From NCBI GenBank assembly GCA_032622095.1, contig CP136067.1, forward strand, positions 99,128,707 to 99,192,706: a stretch of 64,000 nt of DNA, read 5' to 3'. The notes beneath the pieces were generated by a model. That model searched no databases, had not been told where the DNA came from, and worked only from the letters and a program-made list of their open reading frames with translations. This DNA comes from Siphonodentalium dalli. Taxonomy: Eukaryota > Mollusca > Scaphopoda > Gadilida > Siphonodentaliidae. Shown here piece by piece: positions 24,159-36,251 of this stretch (position 1 is the first letter of the stretch; the number at the start of each line of letters is the position of its first letter). A program made the translations under genes and the position numbers.

Positions 24159-25198
24159 ATCTGTCGGGAAATCATTTATCAGATTTCACGATCGACGACA
24201 ATAGACTCCAAGGAAATACTATCCTAGATTTATCTCGCAACAACATCACGAGACTTTCTAAACGAGAAGCTGAATCGCTGGGAGCACTCAAGACTGTTTC
24301 AGTGGACCTTCGAGAAAACCCCTTCGTGTGTGATTGTGACATTTTGGAAACAATTGACATACTTCGCAACCAATCTAGTAATTCCAGTAGGGTCATTCCT
24401 CACCTCACATGCGTGTGGCCGATGCGTTTGCGCGGATTTTCCATCCCGGCGTTAAACAGGACTGACGTCTGCCCAGAACCAGCAGACGATAACCCACTTA
24501 CGAGTCACAATACGAGTGAGGTGCACCAATTCCCATGGGCATCAATCGTGGGACCCACAGTAGCATGCCTGGTGTTTTTACTGGCCTTCTTTGTCATACG
24601 AAGATATAGGCGTGAAATTGAAGCTATATTTTGGGCGAAGTTCGGATTTGTTCCCACGTGTCCTTTGTTTAGACGTCAAAAAAGCGAAACTGAGGCTGAT
24701 GAAACGTTTGCCTACGACTCTATTATATTTTACGAACAGAACGACGTCAGATGGGTTCAAGATTCCTTCTTGGAGCCAATGGAGGCATTCGATCGCGAAC
24801 TAGACCGTGAGCCATTCACTTTCTGCCTTCACCACAGGGATTTTTTACCTGGCCCAGGAATCGCCGATAATATAGTGCAACACGTTGACAAGAGTCGTCA
24901 CGCAATTCTAGTGGTCAGTAGGAAATTTCTTAAAAGTAACTGGTGTATGTTTGAATTCGAAACTGTATTCGGGAAAAGTATTTCTTGGAGGAATCGCCGT
25001 CTTATTATTATTATTATGCTTGAAGAAATTCCACCAGAAGAAATGAGCCCCAGTTTTAAGGTGTGTCTGAAACGGTATACCTACATCAAAGCAGACGACA
25101 ACCGTCTTATCGAAAAGATAGGAGTTGTTTTGTCCAAGTGTGGGGAACGGAAACACAAACAGACCTGTATTGAAAATGATCGTGCACTTCTTATATGA
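24146..25198 (+). CDS. Toll-like receptor, 3' part (LRR end, membrane span, TIR domain)
   Basis: A 350-codon ORF whose coding sense starts upstream of its first ATG (frameshift, see previous entry). Residues 1-45 are two leucine-rich repeats (INLSGNHLSDF, ILDLSRNNI). Residues 58-110 form an LRR C-terminal cap with CDC and two later cysteines. Residues about 131-151 are a membrane span followed by RRYRR. Residues about 188-330 are a TIR domain: box 1 YDSIIFYEQND, box 2 FCLHHRDFLPGPG and an SNWCMFEFE motif. TIR domains recruit MyD88-type adaptors in innate immune signalling. The two parts total about 620 residues, short for the family, suggesting a short-ectodomain invertebrate TLR. The TGA stop lies at the edge of the adjoining fold-back element. 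Confidence 0.9.
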   Translation: MRYINLSGNHLSDFTIDDNRLQGNTILDLSRNNITRLSKREAESLGALKTVSVDLRENPFVCDCDILETIDILRNQSSNSSRVIPHLTCVWPMRLRGFSIPALNRTDVCPEPADDNPLTSHNTSEVHQFPWASIVGPTVACLVFLLAFFVIRRYRREIEAIFWAKFGFVPTCPLFRRQKSETEADETFAYDSIIFYEQNDVRWVQDSFLEPMEAFDRELDREPFTFCLHHRDFLPGPGIADNIVQHVDKSRHAILVVSRKFLKSNWCMFEFETVFGKSISWRNRRLIIIIMLEEIPPEEMSPSFKVCLKRYTYIKADDNRLIEKIGVVLSKCGERKHKQTCIENDRALLI

Positions 25199-26945
25199 CC
25201 AGGGACGTGGTGACAGGGGGTTTGGTGTGTCTCACCCCACCCCATCCCCACACACACGTTGGTCAATATTTTCAACAGTTGGAAATTCCATGCTTGACCC
25301 AACATTATTTAGAAATTCAACACCACAATCTGGGACGTGGCGACTGGGGTGGGGGTGTCTCACCACTAAAAATGTTCAACAGTTGGACATTTCATACCTG
25401 ACACAACTGTAGTTGGAAATTTCACACCAACAATAGGTTGAAAGTGTTCTCTTATATAGTTTGATTTTCCAACGAATAATTAGTCGGGAATTGGTTGTGC
25501 CAGTCTCGATTCGGATTTCAAAATGTTCTTCCACTGGGCTGAGATGTCCTGATCCCTCCCCGTTGGCCAGTCAGAAAGTGCTAATTAATTTGAAAATTCG
25601 AAGCCTGAATATGCCTGCAGGAGTTAGAACTTTAGATGCAAGAATTGTGCAGTTTTCAAATTCAGATTTAAAAATGTTCTCCCACTGAGCTGATTTGTCT
25701 CCCCCCCCCCCCCCCCGGTGACCAGTAAAACCCTGCTAATCAAATACAAATAATCGTCGCATGATCGAATTTGCCTGGAGTTAGACGTCTATACAGATGC
25801 TAGGATTTTGCCGTTTTTAGGTTCAGTTTTCAATTTTTTCTCCCATTGTGACCCAGGGGTCCTGGTCCCTCCCCGGTGGCTAGAAAACTGCTATTCTATT
25901 CAAATTAATCAAGGCCTGTATTTTCCTGAGGGAGCTTGACTTCTAGGTACAAGGATTTTGCAGTTTTCAGGTTCAGATTAAATGTTTTCTCACACAGGGC
26001 AGAACCATGGTTGGTTCGATGGGTTTTCTTCTCTCTCCGGTAGTCAGTCAACAGCAGGGACGTGGGTATAGAGTCTCCGTAATTGTGGATGTCCACTTTG
26101 GGGAATTCCAACTGCACCCCCACCCCCATTGAATCCGACCAAACACAAGTTTTGCATAATTCCATTTGCACCCCCCCCCCCCCCCCCCCCGTTGCACTTC
26201 AGTCTAATATCCAGGTCTAATATCCAGATATTTTGAGCCTGAAAATTGCATAAATCCTAACATCCAGTGGTCCAACTCCAGACAAATGCACACGGCTACG
26301 GACAAGAGACCTGAACCATGGTTGTTCGGCCCGGTGTGAGAAAATTTGGAAAACTTAACAAGAAAATCGCAAAATCCTAACATCTAGACTGGCCTCAAGC
26401 TTTCCTTGTGTTGGAAATTTTTAATCCTCATACTCCCCCTTAGGTTGGAAAATTCTCCAACAGATGACTTTTTCAGTCCACAATTTTGACCAAATGTAGT
26501 AAAATTTTGTTTTCTTAAACTAATTAGCAGTTTTTTATTGGCCACAGGGAAGGGACCATGACAAAAGGACCATGGTTCGGCCCGGTGTGTGAAACTTTTG
26601 AAATCTGAACAAGAAAATCGCAAAATCATAGCATCTAGACTAGCATCAAGCCTTCCTAGAGTTGGAAAATTCAAACCTGACACCCCCTTAAGGTTGGAAA
26701 ATTTCCAACTGATGACCATTTTCAGTCAAAAAATTTGACAAAAAGTAGGAAAATATGCAAATATTGGTCCAAAAACAATAAATTCTCCCAAATAAATTGT
26801 TTGAAAATCAAACTACAAGAACATTTTCAACCTATTGTGGGGTCAGGTATGAAATTTTCAACTATTGAAAATATTGACCAAATTTGGGGGTGTGACACCC
26901 CCCCCCCCAAACCCCTCCCCCTTTTCTGTCGGCATGTCCCTGGTC
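25196..26945. mobile_element. 1.75-kb fold-back element abutting the Toll-like receptor
   Basis: Ends are TGACCAGGGAC (25196) and its complement GTCCCTGGTCA (ending about 26945). Arms share GTTGGTCAATATTTTCAA and GGGTGT-type blocks in inverted orientation. Poly-C tracts occur at about 25697, 26169 and 26899. The middle contains degenerate repeats of about 155 bp in direct order (25495-26015), then in inverted order (26215-26720). Non-coding. It begins within the stop codon of the receptor ORF. Confidence 0.65.
25495..26015. repeat. Degenerate tandem repeat, about 155-bp period
   Basis: Four units aligned on AGATTTAAAAATGTTCTCCC-like cores at about 25508, 25660, 25818 and 25967. Each is followed by CTGATCCCTCCCCGGTGGC-like sequence. 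Inverted relatives lie at 26215-26720. Confidence 0.6.
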
Positions 26946-27528
26946 AACAATCATTCAAATAATCATTTTAAAAAACTAAAATCAGTGATGTGAGATGTCA
27001 GTTCGGAAATTTAAAGCCAAGGTGGTGTGAAGTTGGTATTATACGCGAACTTGGGACTTTAGCCATACATGGTTCAAGGGGGCGGATGTGCAGTGGGAAA
27101 TTCCAAGGTGGACACCCCCTCCCTCAAACGAAGACCCTCTGCATTGCAGTTCAATTCATTCAAGCATGGGACAATCAACAGGAAATAGATATAGACAGTA
27201 TTAGATATACCTGGTCAGCTGAGGATTTGAATTTGGACATATGACCTAAAATCATCTCAGCCCTAAGTGTTATTGATCAGCCGCATGATATGAAAATTAT
27301 CAAATATAGAAAATTCTTTATGGGTGGGTGTCTTTCTAAATGAAAATAATAATGAAATTTCCTAAATGAAGAAAAATTATGTTTCCTCTCATGAACTTTA
27401 GATATGATATCACGGACATATGAACTGCACTTTTGAAAAAAGTTACATCTCACAGAAGCTCTTGGTGCCGGACTGGGATGGGTCCATTATATTGCAATGC
27501 AATCAATTATCATAACTTGACATTTTTA
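26946..27528. other. Gene-free stretch
   Basis: No credible gene. The ORF at 26990-27244 (84 codons) has no recognisable domain. Confidence 0.4.
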
Positions 27529-27795
27529 GCATTACCATTACCATTACTTCCAAAATGAAATGTAATGATTACCATTACCGTTACTTCCAAAATGAAATGT
27601 AATGCATTACCATTACCATTACTTCCAAATGAAATGTAATGCATTACCATTACCATTACTTCCAAAATGAAATGTAAGGCATTACCATTACCGTTACTTC
27701 AAAAATGAAATGTAATGCATTACCATTACCGTTACTTCCAAAATGAAATGTAATGCATTACCATTACCCTTACTTTAAACAGTAATGCATCACAT
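27529..27795. repeat. 38-bp minisatellite, about 6.5 copies
   Basis: Units of the form GCATTACCATTACCGTTACT followed by TCCAAAATGAAATGTAAT, with CCATTACCATTA/CCATTACCGTTA variants and single-base length changes. Confidence 0.9.
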
Positions 27796-27841
27796 TTCCA
27801 TTTAGATCATGCCATGAATCTCTACTATGGCTAACGCTCAT

Positions 27842-28255
27842 AGAGATCATATTCCACCAATACAACACCTTGGAATTTTTTGAAGTTTTGACAGGGAACC
27901 TTATAAAGTCGAAAAAATAACCCGGGGAATATATTTCTTAGTTATTATGACTGTGTTTCTTAAAAATGTACTTCACTGTTGGTGAACTCGAACTTTTACG
28001 ATTTAAGTAAATTTCTGAGCGATTTTGCTTTGCGTCGCTTACAATTATGGCTAATTAGTTCATTGTTTATTGCGATATCGGCTCACAAATACCACGGAAA
28101 AGCATGCAATTTTGAATTGGAACATTCACCTACAGTGACGCACGTTATTTAAGAACAGATAATAACTAAGAAATATATTCCCCGAGTTATTTTTTCGACT
28201 TTATAAGGTTCCCTGTCAAAACTTCAAAAAGTTCCCAGGTTTTGTACTGGTGTAA
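27842..28255. mobile_element. Fold-back MITE next to the Helitron array
   Basis: Terminal inverted repeats of about 105 bp: GAGATCATATTCCACCAAT at the left and a related complement at the right. Inside, GTTTTGACAGGGAACC and CTTATAAAGTCGAAAAAATA are shared almost exactly. The centre is unique and non-coding. The right end directly abuts the first Helitron-like unit. Confidence 0.75.
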
Positions 28256-28808
28256 TCTCATATATATTTTGAAGACCTCTGTTTGTTTGTTTGTTTGTTT
28301 GTCTGTCTGTCATTTATACAAATCTACGATTCTCGACCGATCGGGACGAAACTTGGTACGTGTGTGTAGTTTGACCAGGCGGTGAACGTTGTCGTATTGG
28401 CGAGCCCGTGCGGCGCCCGCTTCGCGCATGCGCAGACGAGATCTCGGAAACGGGTGGAGCTATCGACTTGAAATTTGCTATGTGAATGTATCTTGCCCCG
28501 GATACGAATTTTATCGGGTCGCCGAGGCCGTGCGACACCAGCTTCGCGCATGCGCAGACGAGATCTCGGAAACGGGTGGAGCTATCGACTTGAAATTTGC
28601 TATGTGAATGTATCTTGCCCCGGATACGAATTTTATCGGGTCGCCGAGCCCGTGCGACGCCAGCTTCGCGCATGCGCAGACCAGATCTCGGAAACGGGTA
28701 GAGCTATCGACTTGGAATTTGGTTTTTGAATAGCCCGGACAAGGTCGGGCTCATCGACTTGAAATTTAGTTTTTGAATAGCCCGGACAACGTCGGGCTCA
28801 TCGGCTAG
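28256..28808 (+). mobile_element. Helitron-like unit 0 (divergent first unit)
   Basis: Begins TCTCATATATATTTTGAAGA, then a TGTT/TGTC microsatellite and a 122-bp-type subrepeat (around AGATCTCGGAAACGGGTGGA) in more than one copy. Ends ATCGGCTAG. 553 bp. Confidence 0.7.
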
Positions 28809-31324
28809 TCTATTATATATTTTGAAAGATCTGTGTATGTGTTTGTGTGTGTGTTTGTTTGTGTGTGTGTTTGAAATCGATGGACTCGAAAACGACTAAG
28901 CCAATTTCGATGAAATTTGGTATTTGGATGTGTTTTCGGCCGGAGACGAACATAGGCATATTTATTTGTCCGTGCGAGGTCAACTTTTCACGTGCGGAGG
29001 TCAAATCTATTTTTACGCCGTTTTTGCGCTAATATATTTCAGTTCGGTGCTCACAAATCGATTCGATATAGCGCGAATAATAAATTGCCAGTCATATAAT
29101 TTGCACGGTTAGAATCTGTGTGGCTTCATCTTTCCAACGATATATAATATGTATGTATCCGTTTTAGTTATCTGCCTCAATTATTAGGTACAAGTGGTAC
29201 GATGCTTTTATCGGGATAAAATCAATGCGTAATTTCTATGACGTCGTCAGAGGTCATAAAGTTAGATTACGTTAACTCTCACCCTGCCGATGCATTTGAC
29301 TGTGTCGCGTTAACTCATCACCGGCCGAGGTATCCGCAAATGACATTGGGCTATATATCTCGGAAACGGGTGTAGCTATCGACTTGAAATTTGGTATGTG
29401 AATGTATCTTGCCCCGGATACGAATTTTATCGGGTCGCCGAGCACGCGCGACACCAGCTTCGCGCATGCTCAGACCAGATCTAGGAAACGGGTGGAGCAA
29501 TCGACTTGAAATTTGGTTTTTGAATAGCCCGGACGAAGTCGGGTCACCTTCTAGTCTATTATATATTTTGAAAGATCTGTGTATGTGTAAGTTTATGTGT
29601 AAGTTTGTGTGTGTGTTTGAAATCGATGGACTCGAAAACGACTAAGCCAATTTCGATGAAATTTGGTATTTGGATGTGTTTTCGGCCGGAGACGAACATA
29701 GGCATATTTATTTGTCCGTGCGAGGTCAACTTTTCACGTGCGGAGGTCAAATCTATTTTTACGCCGTTTTTGCGCTAATATATTTCAGTTCGGTGCTCAC
29801 AAATCGATTCGATATAGCGCGAATAATAAATTGCCAGTCATATAATTTGCACGGTTAGAATCTGTGTGGCTTCATCTTTCCAACGATATATAATATGTAT
29901 GTATCCGTTTTAGTTATCTGCCTCAATTATTAGGTACAAGTGGTACGGGGATCTTTTATCAGGATAAAATCACTGCGTAACATCTATGACGTCGTCAGAG
30001 GTCATAAAGTTAGATTACGTTAACTCTCACCCTGCCGATGCATTTGACTGTGTCGCGTTAACTCATCACCGGCCGAGGTATCCGCAAATGACATTGGGCT
30101 ATATATCTCGGAAACGGGTGTAGCTATCGACTTGAAATTTGGTATGTGAATGTATCTTGCCCCGGATACGAATTTTATCGGGTCGCCGAGCACGTGCGAC
30201 GCCAGCTTCGCGCATGCGCAGACGAGATCTCGTAAACGGGTTGAGATATTGACTTTAAATTTGGTATGTGAATGTATCTTGCCCCGGATACGAATTTTAT
30301 CGGGTCGCCGAGCACGTGCGACACCAGCTTCGCGCATGCGCAGACCAGATCTAGGAAACGGGTGGAGCAATCGACTTGAAATTTGGTTTTTTAATAGCCC
30401 GGACGAAGTCGGGTCACCTTCTAGTCTATTATATATTTTGAAAGATCTGTGTATGTGTTTGTTTGTGTGTTTGAAATCGATGGACTCCAAAACGACTAAG
30501 CCAATTTCGATGAAATTTGGTATTTGGATGTGTTTTCGGCCGGAGACGAACATAGGCATATTTATTTGTCCGTGCGAGGTCAACTTTTCACGTGCGGAGG
30601 TCAAATCTATTTTTACGCCGTTTTTGCGCTAATATATTTCAGTTCGGTGCTCACAAATCGATTCGATATAGCGCGAATAATAAATTGCCAGTCATATAAT
30701 TTGCACGGTTAGAATCTGTGTGGCTTCATCTTTCCAACGATATATAATATGTATGTATCCGTTTTAGTTATCTGCCTCAATTATTAGGTACAAGTGGTAC
30801 GATGCTTTTATCGGGATAAAATCACTGCGTAACTTCTATGACGTCGTCAGATGTCATAAAGTTAGATTACGTTAACTCTCACCCTGCCGATGCATTTGAC
30901 TGTGTCGCGTTAACTCATCACCGGCCGAGGTATCCGCAAATGACATTGGGCTATATATCTCGGAAACGGGTGTAGCTATCGACTTGAAATTTGGTATGTG
31001 AATGTATCTTGCCCCGGATACGAATTTTATCGGGTCGCCGAGGCCGTGCGACGCCAGCTTCGCGCATGCGCAGACCAGATCTCGGAAACGGGTGGAGCTA
31101 TCGACTTGAAATTTGCTATGTGAATGTATCTTGCCCCGGATACGAATTTTATCGGGTTGCCGAGCCCGTGCGACGCCAGCTTCGCGCATGCGCAGACCAG
31201 ATCTCGGAAACGGGTAGAGCTATCGACTTGGAATTTGGTTTTTGAATAGCCCGGACAAGGTCGGGCTCATCGACTTGAAATTTAGTTTTTGAATAGCCCG
31301 GACAACGTCGGGCTCATCGGCTAG
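28809..31324 (+). repeat. Higher-order repeat 1 of the Helitron-like array (746 + 870 + 900 bp)
   Basis: Three distinguishable units: 28809-29554, 29555-30424 and 30425-31324. They share a 5' body (GATGGACTCGAAAACGACTA onward) and differ in the TGTTTG/TAAGTTT microsatellite after the start, in the number of 122-bp subrepeats near the 3' end, and in which hairpin variant they end with. Confidence 0.85.
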
Positions 31325-33842
31325 TCTATTATATATTTTGAAAGATCTGTGTATGTGTTTGTGTGTGTGTTTGTTTGTGTGTGTGTTTGAAATCGATGGA
31401 CTCGAAAACGACTAAGCCAATTTCGATGAAATTTGGTATTTGGATGTGTTTTCGGCCGGAGACGAACATAGGCATATTTATTTGTCCGTGCGAGGTCAAC
31501 TTTTCACGTGCGGAGGTCAAATCTATTTTTACGCCGTTTTTGCGCTAATATATTTCAGTTCGGTGCTCACAAATCGATTCGATATAGCGCGAATAATAAA
31601 TTGCCAGTCATATAATTTGCACGGTTAGAATCTGTGTGGCTTCATCTTTCCAACGATATATAATATGTATGTATCCGTTTTAGTTATCTGCCTCAATTAT
31701 TAGGTACAAGTGGTACGATGCTTTTATCGGGATAAAATCAATGCGTAATTTCTATGACGTCGTCAGAGGTCATAAAGTTAGATTACGTTAACTCTCACCC
31801 TGCCGATGCATTTGACTGTGTCGCGTTAACTCATCACCGGCCGAGGTATCCGCAAATGACATTGGGCTATATATCTCGGAAACGGGTGTAGCTATCGACT
31901 TGAAATTTGGTATGTGAATGTATCTTGCCCCGGATACGAATTTTATCGGGTCGCCGAGCACGCGCGACACCAGCTTCGCGCATGCTCAGACCAGATCTAG
32001 GAAACGGGTGGAGCAATCGACTTGAAATTTGGTTTTTGAATAGCCCGGACGAAGTCGGGTCACCTTCTAGTCTATTATATATTTTGAAAGATCTGTGTAT
32101 GTGTAAGTTTATGTGTAAGTTTGTGTGTGTGTTTGAAATCGATGGACTCGAAAACGACTAAGCCAATTTCGATGAAATTTGGTATTTGGATGTGTTTTCG
32201 GCCGGAGACGAACATAGGCATATTTATTTGTCCGTGCGAGGTCAACTTTTCACGTGCGGAGGTCAAATCTATTTTTACGCCGTTTTTGCGCTAATATATT
32301 TCAGTTCGGTGCTCACAAATCGATTCGATATAGCGCGAATAATAAATTGCCAGTCATATAATTTGCACGGTTAGAATCTGTGTGGCTTCATCTTTCCAAC
32401 GATATATAATATGTATGTATCCGTTTTAGTTATCTGCCTCAATTATTAGGTACAAGTGGTACGGGGATCTTTTATCAGGATAAAATCACTGCGTAACATC
32501 TATGACGTCGTCAGAGGTCATAAAGTTAGATTACGTTAACTCTCACCCTGCCGATGCATTTGACTGTGTCGCGTTAACTCATCACCGGCCGAGGTATCCG
32601 CAAATGACATTGGGCTATATATCTCGGAAACGGGTGTAGCTATCGACTTGAAATTTGGTATGTGAATGTATCTTGCCCCGGATACGAATTTTATCGGGTC
32701 GCCGAGCACGTGCGACGCCAGCTTCGCGCATGCGCAGACGAGATCTCGTAAACGGGTTGAGATATTGACTTTAAATTTGGTATGTGAATGTATCTTGCCC
32801 CGGATACGAATTTTATCGGGTCGCCGAGCACGTGCGACACCAGCTTCGCGCATGCGCAGACCAGATCTAGGAAACGGGTGGAGCAATCGACTTGAAATTT
32901 GGTTTTTTAATAGCCCGGACGAAGTCGGGTCACCTTCTAGTCTATTATATATTTTGAAAGATCTGTGTATGTGTTTGTTTGTGTGTTTGAAATCGATGGA
33001 CTCCAAAACGACTAAGCCAATTTCGATGAAATTTGGTATTTGGATGTGTTTTCGGCCGGAGACGAACATAGGCATATTTATTTGTCCGTGCGAGGTCAAC
33101 TTTTCACGTGCGGAGGTCAAATCTATTTTTACGCCGTTTTTGCGCTAATATATTTCAGTTCGGTGCTCACAAATCGATTCGATATAGCGCGAATAATAAA
33201 TTGCCAGTCATATAATTTGCACGGTTAGAATCTGTGTGGCTTCATCTTTCCAACGATATATAATATGTATGTATCCGTTTTAGTTATCTGCCTCAATTAT
33301 TAGGTACAAGTGGTACGGGGATCTTTTATCGGGATAAAATCACTGCGTAACTTCTATGACGTCGTCAGATGTCATAAAGTTAGATTACGTTAACTCTCAC
33401 CCTGCCGATGCATTTGACTGTGTCGCGTTAACTCATCACCGGCCGAGGTATCCGCAAATGACATTGGGCTATATATCTCGGAAACGGGTGTAGCTATCGA
33501 CTTGAAATTTGGTATGTGAATGTATCTTGCCCCGGATACGAATTTTATCGGGTCGCCGAGGCCGTGCGACACCAGCTTCGCGCATGCGCAGACGAGATCT
33601 CGGAAACGGGTGGAGCTATCGACTTGAAATTTGCTATGTGAATGTATCTTGCCCCGGATACGAATTTTATCGGGTCGCCGAGCCCGTGCGACGCCAGCTT
33701 CGCGCATGCGCAGACCAGATCTCGGAAACGGGTAGAGCTATCGACTTGGAATTTGGTTTTTGAATAGCCCGGACAAGGTCGGGCTCATCGACTTGAAATT
33801 TAGTTTTTGAATAGCCCGGACAACGTCGGGCTCATCGGCTAG
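31325..33842 (+). repeat. Higher-order repeat 2 of the array (746 + 870 + 902 bp)
   Basis: 31325-32070, 32071-32940 and 32941-33842 repeat the order and lengths of higher-order repeat 1, with only a few base differences visible, including a 2-base length change in the third unit. Confidence 0.85.
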
Positions 33843-36251
33843 TCTATTATATATTTTGAAAGATCTGTGTATGTGTTTGTGTGTGTGTTTGTTTGTGTGT
33901 GTGTTTGAAATCGATGGACTCGAAAACGACTAAGCCAATTTCGATGAAATTTGGTATTTGGATGTGTTTTCGGCCGGAGACGAACATAGGCATATTTATT
34001 TGTCCGTGCGAGGTCAACTTTTCACGTGCGGAGGTCAAATCTATTTTTACGCCGTTTTTGCGCTAATATATTTCAGTTCGGTGCTCACAAATCGATTCGA
34101 TATAGCGCGAATAATAAATTGCCAGTCATATAATTTGCACGGTTAGAATCTGTGTGGCTTCATCTTTCCAACGATATATAATATGTATGTATCCGTTTTA
34201 GTTATCTGCCTCAATTATTAGGTACAAGTGGTACGATGCTTTTATCGGGATAAAATCAATGCGTAATTTCTATGACGTCGTCAGAGGTCATAAAGTTAGA
34301 TTACGTTAACTCTCACCCTGCCGATGCATTTGACTGTGTCGCGTTAACTTATCACCGGCCGAGGTATCCGCAAATGACATTGGGCTATATATCTCGGAAA
34401 CGGGTGTAGCTATCGACTTGAAATTTGGTATGTGAATGTATCTTGCCCCGGATACGAATTTTATCGGGTCGCCGAGCACGCGCGACACCAGCTTCGCGCA
34501 TGCTCAGACCAGATCTAGGAAACGGGTGGAGCAATCGACTTGAAATTTGGTTTTTGAATAGCCCGGACGAAGTCGGGTCACCTTCTAGTCTATTATATAT
34601 TTTGAAAGATCTGTGTATGTGTAAGTTTATGTGTAAGTTTGTGTGTGTGTTTGAAATCGATGGACTCGAAAACGACTAAGCCAATTTCGATGAAATTTGG
34701 TATTTGGATGTGTTTTCGGCCGGAGACGAACATAGGCATATTTATTTGTCCGTGCGAGGTCAACTTTTCACGTGCGGAGGTCAAATCTATTTTTACGCCG
34801 TTTTTGCGCTAATATATTTCAGTTCGGTGCTCACAAATCGATTCGATATAGCGCGAATAATAAATTGCCAGTCATATAATTTGCACGGTTAGAATCTGTG
34901 TGGCTTCATCTTTCCAACGATATATAATATGTATGTATCCGTTTTAGTTATCTGCCTCAATTATTAGGTACAAGTGGTACGGGGATCTTTTATCAGGATA
35001 AAATCACTGCGTAACATCTATGACGTCGTCAGAGGTCATAAAGTTAGATTACGTTAACTCTCACCCTGCCGATGCATTTGACTGTGTCGCGTTAACTCAT
35101 CACCGGCCGAGGTATCCGCAAATGACATTGGGCTATATATCTCGGAAACGGGTGTAGCTATCGACTTGAAATTTGGTATGTGAATGTATCTTGCCCCGGA
35201 TACGAATTTTATCGGGTCGCCGAGCACGTGCGACACCAGCTTCGCGCATGCGCAGACCAGATCTAGGAAACGGGTGGAGCAATCGACTTGAAATTTGGTT
35301 TTTTAATAGCCCGGACGAAGTCGGGTCACCTTCTAGTCTATTATATATTTTGAAAGATCTGTGTGTGTGTTTGTTTGTGTGTGTGTTTGAAATCGATGGA
35401 CTCGAAAACGACTAAGCCAATTTCGATGAAATTTGGTATTTTAGGGTATTTTCGGCCGGAGACGAACATAGGCATATTTATTTGTCCGTGCGAGGTCAAC
35501 TTTTCACGTGCGGAGGTCAAATCTATTTTTACGCCGTTTTGCGCTAATATATTTCAGTTCGGTGCTCACAAATCGATTCGATATAGCGCGAATAATAAAT
35601 TGCCAGTCATATAATTTGCACGGTTAGAATCTGTGTGGCTTCATCTTTCCAACGATATATAATATGTATGTATCCGTTTTAGTTATCTGCCTCAATTAAT
35701 AGGGAGAAGTGGTACGATCTTTTATCAGGATAAAATCAATGCGTAACTTCTATGACGTCGTTAGAGGTCATACAGTTAGATCACGTTAACTCTCACCCGG
35801 CCGATGCATTTGACTGTTTCAGACGTCTTGGCGATATCTCGGGCACCGATGGTAATTTAGCTTTACGTTGAAACTTGATAATTAATGAGTGTGTGTATAT
35901 GAGGCGCGTTTATATACTTCAGTGGAAATCAAATCTGGCGGATTTTTACGGACGAAATTAATTTGATGCATAGGGTATCTCGGTATCCGCTGGGCCGATT
36001 TCCCGGTATCCGCTGGGCCGATTTCCACCATTTTTGGGGTGTTGGTGTTTGACCCCACCTGACCTTGACCTTCAAAATGGTCAATTCAAGGTCAAATCGG
36101 GTAAAACCGGATGGATTTCGACGGGTACTTTTGTCGGGTACTTTTGTTCGGGCAGTGTTTTGGACGGGTCAAATCGTGACCCCACTTGACCTTGGCCTTC
36201 AAAATAGACAATTCAAGGTCAAACCCCGGACGAAGTCGGGTCACCTTCTAG
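33843..36251 (+). repeat. Higher-order repeat 3, incomplete and divergent (746 + 748 + 915 bp)
   Basis: 33843-34588 is type 1. 34589-35336 is type 2 lacking one 122-bp subrepeat. 35337-36251 shares the 5' body but has a different 3' half (GGTATCCGCTGGGCCGATTT twice, then ACCTTGACCTTCAAAATGG), yet ends in the same hairpin and CTAG. Confidence 0.8.

Larger units (their letters stand above)
28256..36251 (+). mobile_element. Head-to-tail array of ten non-autonomous Helitron-like units
   Basis: Each internal unit starts TCTATTATATATTTTGAAAG and ends with a small hairpin (CCCGGACGAAGTCGGG or CCCGGACAACGTCGGG), seven bases, then CTAG. Canonical Helitrons have 5' TC, a subterminal 3' hairpin, CTRR ends and insert between A and T; here the array is preceded by A (28255) and followed by T (36252). 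CTAG/TC junctions lie at 28808, 29554, 30424, 31324, 32070, 32940, 33842, 34588 and 35336. No Rep or helicase ORF is present. The recurring ORFs of 60-194 codons are repeat readings, not genes. Confidence 0.8.

Noticed and set aside
28314-33763. Recurring ORFs of 60-194 codons in the array (MDVFSAGDEH, MTSAREKLT, MREAGVARA types)
   Set aside because: They occur on both strands of every Helitron-like unit, overlap one another and cross unit junctions, so they are readings of a non-coding repeat.
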